From Cryptomeria japonica (taxonomy: Eukaryota; Streptophyta; Pinopsida; Cupressales; Cupressaceae), in the NCBI RefSeq assembly GCF_030272615.1, contig NC_081409.1:877741594-877805593 (forward strand): DNA of 64,000 nt. The letters run 5' to 3'. The notes under the pieces were generated by a model. That model was given only the letters and a program-made list of their open reading frames with translations, was not told the origin of the DNA and did not search any database. Below are positions 11,996-24,500 of this stretch, piece by piece (the first letter of the stretch is position 1; the number at the start of each line of letters is the position of its first letter). Made by a program: the position numbers and the translations under genes.

Positions 11996-12133
11996 TGTTG
12001 GCATTGGGCTAGCATCCTTTGTGGGGATTGGCGACATGGTTTAACAACCTTCTATGGATTCTATAAGTCTAGTGGTTGTATCGGACATTGATAGGTCTAT
12101 CTTTTGGTGCAACGACAACCCTAGCTTGTAACA
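11996..12133 (+). repeat. TRIM 3' LTR
   Basis: 138 bp, TGTTGGCATTGGG...TGTAACA, directly followed by the GGGTG duplication. Confidence 0.92.
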
Positions 12134-12138
12134 GGGTG

Positions 12139-12317
12139 ATGGATTCTGAATGCAAATATTCCTTTGTATGATACCAGAGATGACGTAAATCGTAGGATTT
12201 GGGTAAAGATAAAATTAATGCATTTATAATTATTTTTCAGGATATAAGATTTGTTTCCTTCTTGGTGATTTTTCTGATTCTATAATTACAAATTTTGTCC
12301 TTTTAGAATGGCTTATC
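12139..12317. other. Spacer, nothing recognised
   Basis: Short AT-rich stretch between the TRIM duplication and the LTR of element A. Confidence 0.5.
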
Positions 12318-13636
12318 TGTTGGGCATTGCTGCTACTAGGATATGTTGTTGTCACTGATGTCAACATATTATTGCTCTGGTGATTTAAAATTGGTTTATT
12401 GGGATTTTGGTTTTGTGTATGGAGTATTTATAGTATCATTATATTATTTTGTATTGGTTTTGGTGATCTAGGAAGGTTAATTGATCATATCATATGATCT
12501 GGTTTTGCAGTTTATTTCTCTGATCAATTCTTTGTGATGTTCAATATTTCCTATGGTATATTCCAGTGTGATTAGATCTTTAGATAATTTTTGGGGAGAT
12601 TGTTCGGGACGGTCTTTTATAGTTTCATTTCAGATGGTTCATGATTTGGTGCCCCGCAAGTTATCTTTCTTCGTGACAATTGTTGTTGTTTAAGTATTCT
12701 TGAGGTTCATACATTGATAGATGAAGATTTGATAAGTGGTGTTGGTGCAGTTGTTACTTTGATTCTAACATGCTTACTGGTGTTTCCTAATTATGTCCTA
12801 TTTTTTTTGAAGATCTTCATTGATCATTGTGTGAGTTCTTGGTGATTTTGTTGAACTGGTGATATTCTTCATGTTATGTGGGTTTCCTTGGTGGTGTAGC
12901 ATGTTGTGGTTGATCTTGGTGTGATTTCCAGTGGTGTTGCATGTTTGGAGATTTGATTTAGGTCCATGTTATTTCATTTATATCATTATATTGTTCCATT
13001 GGTTGATCTTTATATCGTGTGATGTAATTTTATAATTTTGAGTTGAGGGTTTAGACAACCTTGTTTTCAAGGTTGAGGAATTGTATAAATAGGTGATATT
13101 GTCATGTAATTTGGGTATCGTGGTTGTGTTTGCATTATCAAAGAGTGGTGCATGTGATAGCAACTGATTCATCCTTCGACATTGTGATTGAGAAGATATT
13201 TGTGTTGTAGAGCAAACAATTGTGCTTAGCCAGAATGATTATCAGGCATTTGGAGATATTATTCTTTTAGTTCATTTTTTCTGGATTGTAGCCTAAATCT
13301 TATTGTAAGTCAGTGAGACTTCCTTGAGGCTTGTAGTCTTTTGAGTTATTATCTTTTGAACAGTGAGCTCTAGGAAGTGTGACTAAATGCATGTGCGTTC
13401 CCCATTGTAATATTTTCACATACTACTACAAAGTATCATCTTATTGTGGGTAGGTTCCCACCATGGTTTTTCCCCTAACTGTGTTTTCCATGTCAAAATC
13501 TTGGTATTGTGCTTTCAATTCGCCTATCTTTGTTGTTGCTACAATTTATCAAATCTATATTTGTGGTTAAGTTTGGAGATCCAGTGAAAACTGATTCACC
13601 TACCCTCTTAGTTTTCCTTCATTGTTGTTGCCAACA
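12318..13636 (+). repeat. A 5' LTR
   Basis: 1319 bp, TGTTGGGC...GCCAACA. Near its 3' part it carries the block GGTTCCCACCATGG (about 13451) and the pyrimidine run ACCTACCCTCTTAGT shortly before the end. Both are shared with the other copia LTRs in this window. Confidence 0.82.
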
Positions 13637-13639
13637 ATC

Positions 13640-13651
13640 TCTATTAGAGCT
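13640..13651 (+). promoter_or_regulatory. A primer binding site (degenerate)
   Basis: TCTATTAGAGCT occupies the PBS position 3 nt after the LTR. It keeps the AGAGC core of TGGTATCAGAGC but is mutated upstream. Confidence 0.6.
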
Positions 13652-13692
13652 AGATCGTCTAGAAGAAGCTTAATTGGTTGAGGAGATCTGGG

Positions 13693-14810
13693 ATGACAAC
13701 TGGAAGTGGAAGTGTTATCTTTAAGAAGGAGAGTCTAAGATTTGGTGGAAGTAACTATTCTATATGGAAGAATCAGATCTGGAAGTGCACCCGAGATGTC
13801 TTAGAGAGGACTACTAGAAGATCACTAAGAATTTATAGTTTGTTCCTTAGAATGGACCAGTTACTATTGATGAGATCAAGTAAGCTAAAACTAACATTAG
13901 AGTGAAGGAAGCATTGCTGAGTGCCCTGACTGATTCTAAGATGATAAATGTAATGTGACTTTAGACTACACATGAGATCTTAGAGAAGCTTGAAACCTTG
14001 TATGAATGAGATAAACAAGTAAAAGTTGCCAAGTTTGAAAGGGAAGTATGAGATGTTGAAGATGGGAGAAGATGAGAACATAAACACTTTCATGGATAAG
14101 ATGAATGATCTTGTCCTAGGTATTAGGTGTGCCGATGGAACCCTTAAAGAAGATGAAATTGCTGCGAAGGTGTTGAGATCATTGCCTCCTACCTATAAAC
14201 ATAAGGTAGCTTCTATTGATGAGATCCAGAGTGTGACTACTATGACACGAGACATATTGGTTGGAAAGATTTCTACATTTGAACTAAGTGAGTTTGGTGA
14301 ATCACATGGAAAGTCTGAGATAGTGGTTAGAGCATTTGTATCTAGAAAGTAGATGTATGATCCCAATGAATGTAAAATATCCAGATATGAAAGAGAGAGA
14401 AGAGAAATAGAAGAGAAAGAAAGAGAATTGGATGAGCTTAAAGCATTGATTGGTTGGAGACTTCCTAAAGGAGCCAGTAAGTATGATGGAAAATTGACCT
14501 TGAAATGTTTCTCTTGCAATAAGGTAGGACAGTTTGCTTCTAGATGCCCAGAGAGAATGGCTAAATATGATAAACATGACAAATTTGATGAGAAAGATAG
14601 AATAATAGATATGAGAAGCATGAGAAGTATGACAAGCCTTACAATTCAAACCAGAAGTATAAGCATCAGAAGAACTGTTATTATGCTACTGATGATGAAT
14701 CAAAAGGAGATGAAGTTGTTTTTATTTCTATCAAAGAAGATGGACCAGGACCTATTGATTCCACAAGCTACACCATTGAGGAGAAAATTTTAGTTGCTAA
14801 AGTTGAAGAA
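13693..14810 (+). pseudogene. A gag with decayed CCHC knuckle
   Basis: ATG at 13693 opens MTTGSGSVIFKKESLRFGGSNYSIWKNQ, the copia gag (UBN2-type) opening; a frameshift follows near 13790. The 14026-14352 segment contains INTFMDKMNDLVLGIRC and LKEDEIAAKVLRSLPPTYKHK, also typical. Downstream, CFSCNKVGQFASRC is a CX2CX4HX4C knuckle in which the His is Gln, so zinc binding would be lost. Several stops and frame changes. Confidence 0.82.
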
Positions 14811-16211
14811 ACAAATAAATGGACGATTGACAATGGTTGTTCACATCATATGACAGGTGTTAAAAGAAAATTTGTGAGTATGGAAAGGTACGATGGTGGA
14901 ATAGTGATATTTGGAGATGACAAAGCCCGTGTGATCTATGATAGATGTTCTATTTCCTTTTATGGTAAGCATAATACTAATGATGTTTTGTATGAAAAGG
15001 TTTGAAGAATAATCTTTTAAGTATTGGATAGATGGTTGAAAAAGGTTATGAGTTGAAATTCAAGAATAGTAAATGTAAGATCCTAAATGCCTCCAATATA
15101 GAGATTGCATATGGAACCAAGACTGAACGTAATATTTTTCATTTGAATGCTAGTGAGAAAAGTTGTTTGATTGCTCAGATTGATGAAATTTGGTTGTGAC
15201 ATAGGAGAATGTGTCATGTTAAGTTTGATTCAATGATTAAGATCAGTTCTATTCAAGTTGTATATATTTTTCTAAAATTGTTAAGCTTGTTAATCCAGTA
15301 TGTAAAGAATGTCAAATGGGTAAGCAGACAAAAGTTTCTTTCAAGAGAAAGAAATATACATCTAATGGATTGCTAGATCTTGTGCATACTGACCTATGTG
15401 GACCTATAAATGTTAGATGTGTGAAGGTTATGTTACTAATTAATTATTATTCCAAGATGATGTGGGTTGTCTTTTTGAAGGAGAAATCAAAAGCATTAGA
15501 CAAATTCAAGATATTCAAAGAAAATTTTGAGACAGAAACAAGATTGAAGGTGAAATGTTTGAGATCTGATTGAGGAGGAAATTTTTTTTCTGGTGAGTTT
15601 GATTCACTCTATGAGAAGCATGGCATTAGAAGATAGTTATCTGATCCAAGAACCCCACAACATAATGGAATTGTTGAAAGGAAGAACATGACTATTTTGG
15701 ATGGGAAGGACTGTGCTGATTCAAGAGAATGTTCCAAAGATCTATTGGAGAGAAACTGTTAGCACTATTATTTACACATTCAACCGAGTACATATAAAAG
15801 GTGATACCGGTAAGAATCCTTATGAGCTATGGTTTGGTCATATTCCTACGATGAGATATTTCAAAAATTTTACTAGCAAGTGTTATATCAAGAGAGATGA
15901 TGATATAGGAAAGTTTAATGCTAGAAATGATGAAAGAATTTTCTTGGGATATTCAACAAAGTGAAAAGCCTACCAGTATTACAATAAGAGATTGATAAAG
16001 ATAGTAGAAAGTTCAAATGCAAAGGTTCACAAGAACTATGAATAAGATATCAAAGCTTGCAGGTATGATGATGGTCAACACATTCTTCTAAATCCTATTT
16101 AGACTGAAGAAGTGAAGTAGAATGATCCAGTTGAGACAGCTAATTCGGATGCTAGTGGTGGTGGTGGAGAGTCACATGAACCTAAATATCAAAATAATCA
16201 GAAGACTCTGA
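14811..16211 (+). pseudogene. A protease and integrase
   Basis: The translation around 14820 reads WTIDNGCSHHMTG. The copia protease active site is normally DSGCSHH, here DNG. Next comes a damaged integrase zinc module (WL-stop-HRRMCHV ... CKECQMGK). The integrase core has LVHTDLCGP (first Asp, about 15380), LRSD followed by a stop (second Asp, about 15565) and NGIVERKN (Glu, about 15665), then GRIPTMRYFKNF-type and FLGYSTK motifs. At least eight stops or frameshifts. The region ends abruptly at B's LTR. Confidence 0.85.
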
Positions 16212-17404
16212 TGTTGGCCATTTGGTGGAATTGATTGTGTTGCATTGATGTTTTGTCATTGATGTCAATACTAGTTGTTTGGATGCTTTACCGAAACCCT
16301 TTTGGTCCCAGTAGGTTGAGTGGTTTCTGGTTAACTTGGATCTGGCATGATCCGACAGACTCTGGTATAATTTGATGATGGAATTGGCTTGTTCATGATA
16401 CTTATACTCATACTTGATCAATTGGTTTTTGGTCTACTGATTGGAAATTATCTTGCTTGCTTTGAAGCTTGGTTTTTGGTTCAGGCGAGGGTTTCACCAA
16501 CAAAGATTTTGATGGAGATCTTCGATGTATTGCACAAGTGATATTGGTGCAACTTCTGATGGAGTTTTAGGATTCTATTGGTGATCATTGTTGAAGCGTG
16601 TGGACCTATACTTGGTCTTGATTGATCTAGGTTATGGACCAGCATTAATGTAACGTGTGGATAAGACCTATTGATGTATTTCTGGGATATCTTATGTGTT
16701 GATATTATTTGTTTGGTGTAAGGCCGACATGGTTTATAATTATATAATTGGTTTATTGTCTGGTGGCCAACCTGATTGTTTATGGTTGAGGGTTTGTATA
16801 TATAGATGTAAGATCTCATTGTAGATCATCATGGTTAATGCAAGAGGTCATGGTCAAGGATTGTAATGTACGAATAATGTAATATCATTAAGGAAGAGGA
16901 GTTGGCCAATCATTGGGGATTGAATTGGGTTTATGTATGAGGATTTAGTCCTCCAGTATTGAGCTTAACCAGAACTATACTCTGGCATAGGAGATGTTAT
17001 CTTTTGTAGTTCAATACTTCTTTGAATGGTAGTATGGATTTGTATGTAGTAAGTGAGACTCCTTTTGTGATGAGAAATGTGCTCTAAGATATTGGCCTTC
17101 CTACAAGTGTAGGCCTCTTCATTGTAATTCACATACTTACTGTAGAAGTATTATCTGATTGTGGGTAGGCTTCCCACCATGGTTTTCCCCTTTACCGGGC
17201 TTTCCATGTACAAATCTTGGTGTTATGTAAATGAGTTTTATTCTATAATTATTTTTTAGGCTTAATTGGTTTAATTTCTATTCTGGTATTATTATGTTGG
17301 GTTATGGTATTCATGTTAAAATTTCTAATGCTTCCTGTAATTTGTGACAACAGATTCACCTCACCCCCTCTTAGTTGTCTTCCGGTTATCTGAACTATCT
17401 AACA
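16212..17404 (+). repeat. B 5' LTR
   Basis: 1193 bp, TGTTGGCC...TCTAACA. It contains the shared copia block GGCTTCCCACCATGG (about 17167) and TCACCCCCTCTTAGTTG (about 17361). It directly abuts the broken integrase of A. The 3' LTR is not in the window, so no TSD check is possible; the 5 bp before it are TCTGA. Confidence 0.85.
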
Positions 17405-17406
17405 AT

Positions 17407-17418
17407 TGGTATCCAAAC
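17407..17418 (+). promoter_or_regulatory. B primer binding site (mutated)
   Basis: TGGTATCCAAAC, 2 nt after the LTR; the first seven bases match TGGTATCAGAGC and the rest has drifted. Confidence 0.7.
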
Positions 17419-17461
17419 TTTGGTCCTCTCTACAAAAAGCTTAACCACTTAAGGAGATCCT

Positions 17462-18548
17462 ATGGTGACTAACAGTTCAAGTTCATCCAGTTATTTTGGA
17501 GCTATCATTCAAAGGGATATACTAAGGCTTGATGGAACAAATTACACATTATGGAAGATTCAGATGGAGACTCATCTGAGATGTCTTGGCAAGGAGATTT
17601 GGGAGATCACACAGAATGGTGTCACACCCTATAATCCGAGATCTTGAAATCCTCCTCCAGCAAACCTGGACAAGGAGCTTGATAATGATTGTAGAGAAAG
17701 AGAATCCCTATTGTGTGCACTTTTTGATCAACAAATAATGGGATTAACTGAAAAATCATCTGGAAAGGCTATATGGGATAAGTTGGAGACTCTTAATGAA
17801 GGTGACCCTACAGTGAAGATTTCTAAACTTGATGGTTACCGGGTGAGATATGAAAACCTGAAGATGGAAGGAGATGAAAGGATTATTGCATTCATGGAAA
17901 GAGTAAATGAGATTGTTATGGGAATTCAATGTTGTGGTGGAACTCTGAGCGAAGATGAAATTGTTTCTAAAGTTCTGAGAGCCCTACCATCAACTTACAA
18001 AATGAAGGCTACTAATATAAATGAATTTAGAACAATGGCTAATACATATGTCAACAAAGATACCTTGGTTGGGAAACTATCTGGTTTTGAGCTTGAGGAA
18101 TTTGGACCCTCTAGAGCTGTGAAGACTAAACCTACTTTTCATGCATCTACATTTGCAACTAGTAAGCAAGACTAGAAAGCTTTATATGCAAAAGAATTAG
18201 AAGATATGAAGAGAGAAGATGATGATTTTGATCAACTTGAAGCACTATTTTCTAGAAGAGTACCGAAAGGATAGGTAGGAAGTAAGTATGAAGGAAAAGC
18301 ACCTTTTAAATGTTTTGCATGTAATAAGATTGGTCATTTTGCATCTAGATGTCCTAAAAGGAATTCAAGATTTGAAGAAAGAGTTAAAAGATCATTTAAG
18401 CTTCTATGGATATCAGAACAAGTATAGATTCAAGAAAAACATAGACAAATCATGCTACATAGTAGATGAGGAAGGCATTACTGATTCAGATGATGAACCA
18501 ACATAAAACTCTACTAGTGGATCTGGCAATGAGAAAGAATGGGTATTC
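17462..18548 (+). pseudogene. B gag with intact CCHC knuckle
   Basis: Starts at the ATG at 17462 with QRDILRLDGTNYTLWKIQME and LRCLGKEIWE, the standard copia gag N-terminus. A stop occurs after 61 codons (17647). The 17711-18175 segment holds GLTEKSSGKAIWDKLETLNEGD and GTLSEDEIVSKVLRALPSTYK. The knuckle at about 18316 reads CFACNKIGHFASRC, a complete CX2CX4HX4C. In-frame stops at 18173 and near 18270, and a frame change after the knuckle, inactivate it. Confidence 0.85.
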
Positions 18549-19225
18549 TTGGATATCAAGGAAGATGATCCAGCACTGGAAGAGAATGTACCAAAAGAGA
18601 AGGCACTTGCTGCTAAAATTAAGGACAAACATGAATGGGTAATTGACAGTGGTTGTTCACATCATATGATTGGAGATAAAGAGAAGTTTTTGTCTTTGCA
18701 AGACTTTGATAGTGGACTAGTTAGATTTGGAGATGACAAAGCATGTATGATCAAAGGAAAAGGAACTATATCATTGGATGGTAAGAACAATACTGACAAT
18801 GTTTATTATGTTGAAGGTTTGAAGAATAATTTTTTAAGTGTAGGACAATTGGTAGATAAGGGATTTCAATTATAGTTCAAGGATGGAAAATGCAAAATTA
18901 TTAACAGATCTGGCTTGGAGATTGCAACCGGTACACAAACAAAAGGTAATATATTTCATTTGATCTCTGGTGAGAAAACATGTTTAATTACACAGATTGA
19001 TGAGAGTTGGTTATGGCATAAAAGGTTGTCTCACGTGAATTTTGATTGCATTGTGAAGATTAGTTCAACTAAGGCAGTTAGGGATATACCTAAGATTATG
19101 AAGCCCTATAATCTGGTATGTAAAGAATGTCAAATGGGTAAATAGGTTAGAGCCTCTTTTAGGAGTATACAAGATAAATCAAATGATGTTCTTGATCTTA
19201 CTCATAATGATTTGTGTGGCCCTTC
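18549..19225 (+). pseudogene. B protease and integrase N-terminal part
   Basis: WVIDSGCSHHMIGDKEKF near 18637 is an intact copia protease active site (DSG). It is followed by the family's VRFGDDKACMIKGKGTI and NNFLSVGQLVDKGFQL. The integrase zinc module is WLWHKRLSHVNFDCIVK plus VCKECQMGK, and the core's first Asp lies in NDLCGP at the very end. Translation is then cut by element C at 19225/19226. Stops occur after FQL (18873) and after QMGK (19143). Confidence 0.88.
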
Positions 19226-20050
19226 TGTTAGGATTAATGACAGTCCCAAAGATACTGAGAGGGGGGGTGAATTAGTATTTAACTGGTTAGCAGAATATTT
19301 AACCTTCTTAAGAATTTTGCATCCCAAAATATTGTACCAGTAAATAAGAATTAATGTAGTAAATAGGAACAATAAAGACAACATAGAAAACACACCATAA
19401 CGTAAGATGTTTAATGAGGAAACCTAGTGTGGGAAAAACCTCGGTGGGATTTGTGACCCATAATATTCACTCAATGGCCAATGAATAAATATTACTTACA
19501 ATGAGGCGCCTGTACATGTAGGAAGGCCAACTTCTTAGAGATCACTGCTCAATAAGAGTCACACTGACTACAAAAGTGGATTATGAAAGCCAATGCAATG
19601 TATTGCTTCAAATCAGCATCAACTATGCCAAGTTTAGTACCGGTTTAAGCTCATTCTATAACCAAAACCTTATACAAAATCCACCTTATGCATTCACATA
19701 TATCATCTTTCCTATTCGCTCATTCCTTCTCTCATTCTTATTACATCATTACAAAATGATTTACAAGATCTCATACATATATGAGTCTTTTATAATATGC
19801 CATGTCAGCTTTATAAAACATAATTACATTTAAATACAATAAATAAAAGTTTATTCCCTATCGGCTGGGGTGTCAATATGCATTGTTGATGCTGTCGATG
19901 AAGTGCCTGTCAGTGTATGTAGATGTCTATATCGATGCCGATAACTGTCAGTGGTTTACTAGATGAGTGCCAGAAGGTTTCCAGAAGGTTACCAGAAGGT
20001 TGCCATCAATGACAACACCACTATTCTCATAAGAGTGTAGATTGCCAACA
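19226..20050 (-). repeat. C 3' LTR
   Basis: 825 bp; + strand ends TGTTAGGATTAATGACAG...GATTGCCAACA. Aligns along its length with 54524-55341, including the run of G's after GATACTGAGA and the text GTGTGGGAAAAACCTC. By eye the two LTRs differ at many sites, more than D's or F's pairs, consistent with C being older than its passengers. Confidence 0.92.
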
Positions 20051-20066
20051 ATCTCCCCCTTTGGCA
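20051..20066 (-). promoter_or_regulatory. C polypurine tract
   Basis: Minus strand reads TGCCAAAGGGGGAGAT directly before the 3' LTR, a standard copia PPT. Confidence 0.88.
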
Positions 20067-20488
20067 TTGATGGCAACACTCATGAGAAAAATCCAAAAAC
20101 TGTTCCAAAACTGAAGTCCAAAAAGTTACCAAAAAGACATGCTCCCCCTGAGCAGATGATCTCCTCTGATTAATCATTTTTCTCTATCCACTACTCCCCC
20201 TTTGACATCAATGACAAAGGTTGTCAAAACTTGTCAAATGAGTGCAAAAGTTTCACCTCAATGTTTGTAACCTGTTGGTTACAATCTAAAAGATATATGC
20301 TAAGACCAAATTAAGACTATGCATAAACCTTTTGCTATCTTTTAAGGTTGCCTCAGTCTATTGGATCGTGCTAGTGAGATGATGCATGTGCTCCTCCGGT
20401 GATCATCCTCCTTGAAGTAATGCCTTAGAGATTTTATTTCTCAGAGAGATAAGATTTTCCAATTTAGGACCAAGATTATATTTAAGTT
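20067..20488 (-). pseudogene. C ORF2, 3' end (after D)
   Basis: Minus-strand translation includes GPKLENLISLRNKISKALLQGG followed after a stop by LKDSKRFMHSLNLVLAYIF. It matches D ORF2's C-terminal stretch (PRLDYLASLRKEISEALTQG ... IKDSKKFMDSINLILGDLF). The rest up to the PPT is untranslated. The D insertion point is at 20488/20489. Confidence 0.8.
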
Positions 20489-21306
20489 TGTTAGGGGTTC
20501 CACAGATACTAAGAGGGGGGGGTGAATCAATATCTATCCGGTAATTAAAATTTCTTAACTTAAAACATGCAGAACATAATATAACTGTGTACCGGTATGC
20601 AAGAAATAATGCAATAAACAGAATCAAGAACATCCACATGAAAAACACACCATAACACAAGATTTTAACAAGGAAACCCAGTGTGGGAAAAACTTCAGTG
20701 GGATTTGTGACCCACAATATTCACTCACTAGCCAATAAGAGAATATTACTTACAATAGGGAGTCTGCACATGCAGGAAGGTGAACTGCCTAGAGCTCACT
20801 ACTCAATGTGAAGTCACACTGACTTACAAATAAGGATTATACTAATCCAATAACTTGTACCGATTTATAATAGCATCTTTAATGCTAGATTCAGTACCGA
20901 TTCCTGCTATGTTCTTTACATATACCCTTTCACCTATATTTCGCACATTAGGTCTGCCTAATATTTTCCTTTATACTTCTACATCACCCATGTCAAATGT
21001 CTACAATGATCTCTTTTATATATACAAATTGCCAAGTCGGCTTACACAATTTTACAATAATAAACAAAATATAATATAACAAAATCCTATCGTCCTTTGT
21101 GCCGGTATACTTCTTTTCTTCTGTGTCGGTGTCGGTGTCTTGAGTGTCGGTGTAGAGTATGATCTGCTGATGCTAGTGCACTAACTTGCCGGTGTAATGC
21201 TTTGCTAGTATAATGTCTTGCCAATGCCATAGGATTACAAGGTTGCCATCAATGACAAAACCTTCAATCACATACAATGTCTCGTTGGAGTGTGCATATG
21301 CCAATA
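20489..21306 (-). repeat. D 3' LTR
   Basis: 818 bp; + strand TGTTAGGGGTTCCACAGATAC...GTGCATATGCCAATA. The last bases (CAATA) are a mutated CAACA, which the other copy retains. Followed by the PPT. Confidence 0.92.
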
Positions 21307-21322
21307 ATCTCCCCCTTTGGCA
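21307..21322 (-). promoter_or_regulatory. D polypurine tract
   Basis: Minus strand TGCCAAAGGGGGAGAT, identical to the PPT of C. Confidence 0.88.
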
Positions 21323-21505
21323 TTGATGCCAACACTCATGAGAAATTTCAAAAAGTATCCAAAAATGTGTAGTCCAAAAATGTTACCAAAAATGTGAGAG
21401 CTCCCCTTGAGCATATGATTCCTGTGTTTTGAATTTTCTCATCCCACTACTCCCCCTTTGGCATCAATGACAAAGGTTGTCAAGATGTCAGTAGAGTTTT
21501 TGGTT

Positions 21506-24500
21506 TCAACCTTGTAGCTGGGTAGTTATAATCTGAAAAAGATCTCCCAAAATCAAGTTTATACTATCCATAAACTTCTTACTATCCTTTATTGTTGTCT
21601 CAGTTCTTTTCACTGTATCGGTGAGATGCTGCAAATGCTCTATCGGTGTTTTGCTTCCCTGTGTTAATGCCTCAGAAATTTCCTTCCGTAGAGATGCTAG
21701 ATAGTCCAATCTTGGACTTAGTTTAGATCTCAAATGTTTTGCCTTATTTATTATTCTTTCTTTCTCTTTTTCCAATTTGAGTAGTTCTTCCTCAAAATTT
21801 GTTATCTTCTCTTCAAAAACTGATAGTGTATCAGGTGAGTTGACAAAGTTGTCTGCAAGTTTATTTATCTCATCCTGTACCTTGCTCATTTTCTTGTCAA
21901 TATCTACAGTCAAAAAGTTTGTTTTATAGGTATCTTTGTACAAATTTTTGTATTCTTTCAACAAATTACATAGTTCTGATAGAAGTGTGTCAAAATCTCT
22001 ATTACACTTCTTTATTTCCTCATCAAAGAATTTCTATTTTTCAATTTCTACCTTATCCTTCACTGACTCTTCCTTTATTTTCTCAATGTTTTCTAAGATA
22101 TATTTACGCAATGTATCCAATTGTCCTAAAGAATCTTTGTTATCTATATTACATTTGGGAGCTATTACCTTCAAAATTATTATGGAATCATCAATTGCTT
22201 TGTAAGCTTGTGAGCTGCAGTCGGTTATTTTCTTGATAGAATCTAGTACCACCTCAGTCACATTTGTTGATTTGTATGCTAATGATGATCCAACAATCTG
22301 AGTACCAGTGGAAGTAACCAAGCTTGTATTGACCTCTGGTAGGTCAGTTTGTGTCTACATTTCTTTAAGCACTGGTTTTCCTACTTCACTAGTTGCCGGT
22401 GGTACTGTTTCCTTATGTACCTATTCCTGTTGTTGTTCCAGAGCCTTTTGCTTTATTTGTTTCTCTGTATGTTTCATTGCCTCAATCTGTATTTCAGTCT
22501 TTGCCTTTTTCTCTTTATCATCTACCAGTTTCTTAGTTTCCCCTGCTACCATAGGCTCATTAGCCATATCTGACTTATCAGTTGTATCTTTGTCTACTAC
22601 TATGTTGATCTTCTAAGTATCAACATTCATAGTATATAGGACTTCAGAATTAGGATTATTATCCTCTACATCCATACTCTCAGCTGTCGGTTGATCTTCA
22701 GTAGTTGTTGTTTTCAGCGGTGGATTATTTAAAGAAGGTGGGGGTAAGTTGTCTTTAGCTTTGATGCTTGGTGGTCCACCAACTTTTCCTTTCCCTTTGT
22801 CTCTATCTTTCTGATAAACCTTTATAGGTTTGGGATTCCTGTACTCTTCTTGTTTTTCTTTCTCAACCAGGAATATATCCTATCCATCTTCTATTTCCTC
22901 TGTCACTTCATTAACTCTTCCTGCCATTAGTGAAATATGTCGGTGTGCAGTAGAGAATACTGACTGGTTGGCCTTTGCAATCAGATCATCAATTTCTTGT
23001 GGAGAGTTTACCGGATATACAACAAGTGGCTTCTCAATTTTTATTTTCTTATCTAATTCTATCACTGCTTGTCTTCTTTCCTCAAGTCTTTTGAATAATT
23101 CATCAGGAATTTCATTGACTACTTCCATCAAAAATTTCTTGTACATATCCATATGTAATATAACACTATTTTCAACTTGCTCTTTTTCATCAGCTGTTAG
23201 AGTGTCCTATATTTTCTCTATGTTCTTCAGTTTACCTTCCTCTGTGATTTCATTCAGCAGTACATCAAGAGGGGCCAAGTCTTTGTTTGTCCTCTTCTTC
23301 TTCTTGGGTGTCAGTTTCTTCTTTGATGTGGCCTTTCTTACCAGAGATCTCACAACTTGTTGCTTTTGCCTTGTCCTCCTAGGTGAAGGTGTGGTTGCCA
23401 GTGAGGGATCTCTTTTTCTTACAACTCTTTTAAAAGTTGTAGGCATGTCACTTATTGAAGAAGTACCTATAGGTGATAGGTGAGTTTCAGGCTGTGGAGC
23501 TGCTAACTCATCCTCTGTTATGCCAGTTTTCTTCAATACATCTTCTTTAATGGCTTTTGCTTATCTGGACCCTTTCCTTACAACTGCCTCAACCCTTTTC
23601 ACCCTTTTCTTTGATTGAATTTGTCTTTCAATATTCTCTGCACTACCAAATACTTCTTCCTTTGGCTCTCTGGGGGCTTCTAGAAGTGCTTTGGCATATG
23701 TTTCAACTATGTGATCATCTGTTTCATATCCCATCTTGGTTACCAAAACTATCCTTGGGATGATAGCTTCCATCCAGATTTCATCTTTCTTGATGACAAA
23801 GCATATATCATCTTTGTATTTGTCTACAATCTTCTGTGATAACCTTACTCTTTTCTTCATTTTGATCTTTAATGCTTGGAAAAAGTCATGAATATTGTTT
23901 TCCTTATTCTCACCCATGTTATTGAATAGTTCTATCAATTGTTTTCCTACTGGTATGTCATATCCAAGTTTTTTGTAACCTATACCGAGAACCTATTTTG
24001 TTATGTGTAGCATTAGGCATACCAACAAATTTCCAAATCTGAAAGTTCCTTTCTTGTCCTTCTTGATCTTTCCAAGGTTGTCAATTAGTTCATCCTTTAA
24101 CCACTCTCATATGTCAATTTTTGCATTATATGTGACCATGTCATAAGCACTCTTAATGCATAAACTTGAAACTGAATTAAGTCTATTAGCATGAGTAGCT
24201 TTATAACCTAATATCATACTGATGAATCTTACATTGACATCTTTTACATCATTAACCCTTAGAGACCTCTTGTCGAATGTTGGACCAGTTAGGTTTATAA
24301 CTAGGTCATTGGGAACCTTCTTGGTTTTATCTGGTCTCTTATCGGTGGTTGGTAACCCTGTGATAGCTTTCATAGCTTCCTTGGTGATCTTATGGATTGC
24401 ATCTAACTAGAAAAATTCTCCATGTACCCTACTTAAGACTATCCTAATCACATCCTTTGGAAATTCAGGAATGCTAAGGATCTCTGTAAATCCTAGGGTT

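Larger units (their letters stand above)
11790..12133 (+). mobile_element. TRIM: complete miniature LTR retrotransposon
   Basis: 344 bp in total: two 138-bp LTRs around a 68-bp internal segment that contains only a PBS and a polypurine tract. Direct 5-bp repeats GGGTG lie at 11785-11789 and 12134-12138, the expected target-site duplication. LTR ends are TGTTGGCA...TGTAACA. This matches the terminal-repeat retrotransposon in miniature class. It encodes nothing and must have been moved by proteins of another element; the PBS type points to a copia-like partner. Confidence 0.93.
12318..16211 (+). mobile_element. A: Ty1/copia retrotransposon (5' part; split by B)
   Basis: 5' LTR, degenerate PBS, then gag, CCHC, protease and integrase in copia order on the + strand. 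The coding part stops after the integrase region at 16211, exactly where the TG end of B's LTR begins. A's RT, RNase H and 3' LTR are absent from the window and presumably lie beyond B's right end. Many stops and frameshifts make this the most decayed copia copy here, as expected for the outermost layer of the nest. Confidence 0.88.

Noticed and set aside
22308-23483. Plus-strand ORFs of 100-217 codons opposite D ORF2
   Set aside because: Shadows of the minus-strand ORF2; Ser/Phe/Leu-rich composition is what the complement of a Lys/Glu-rich coding strand gives.
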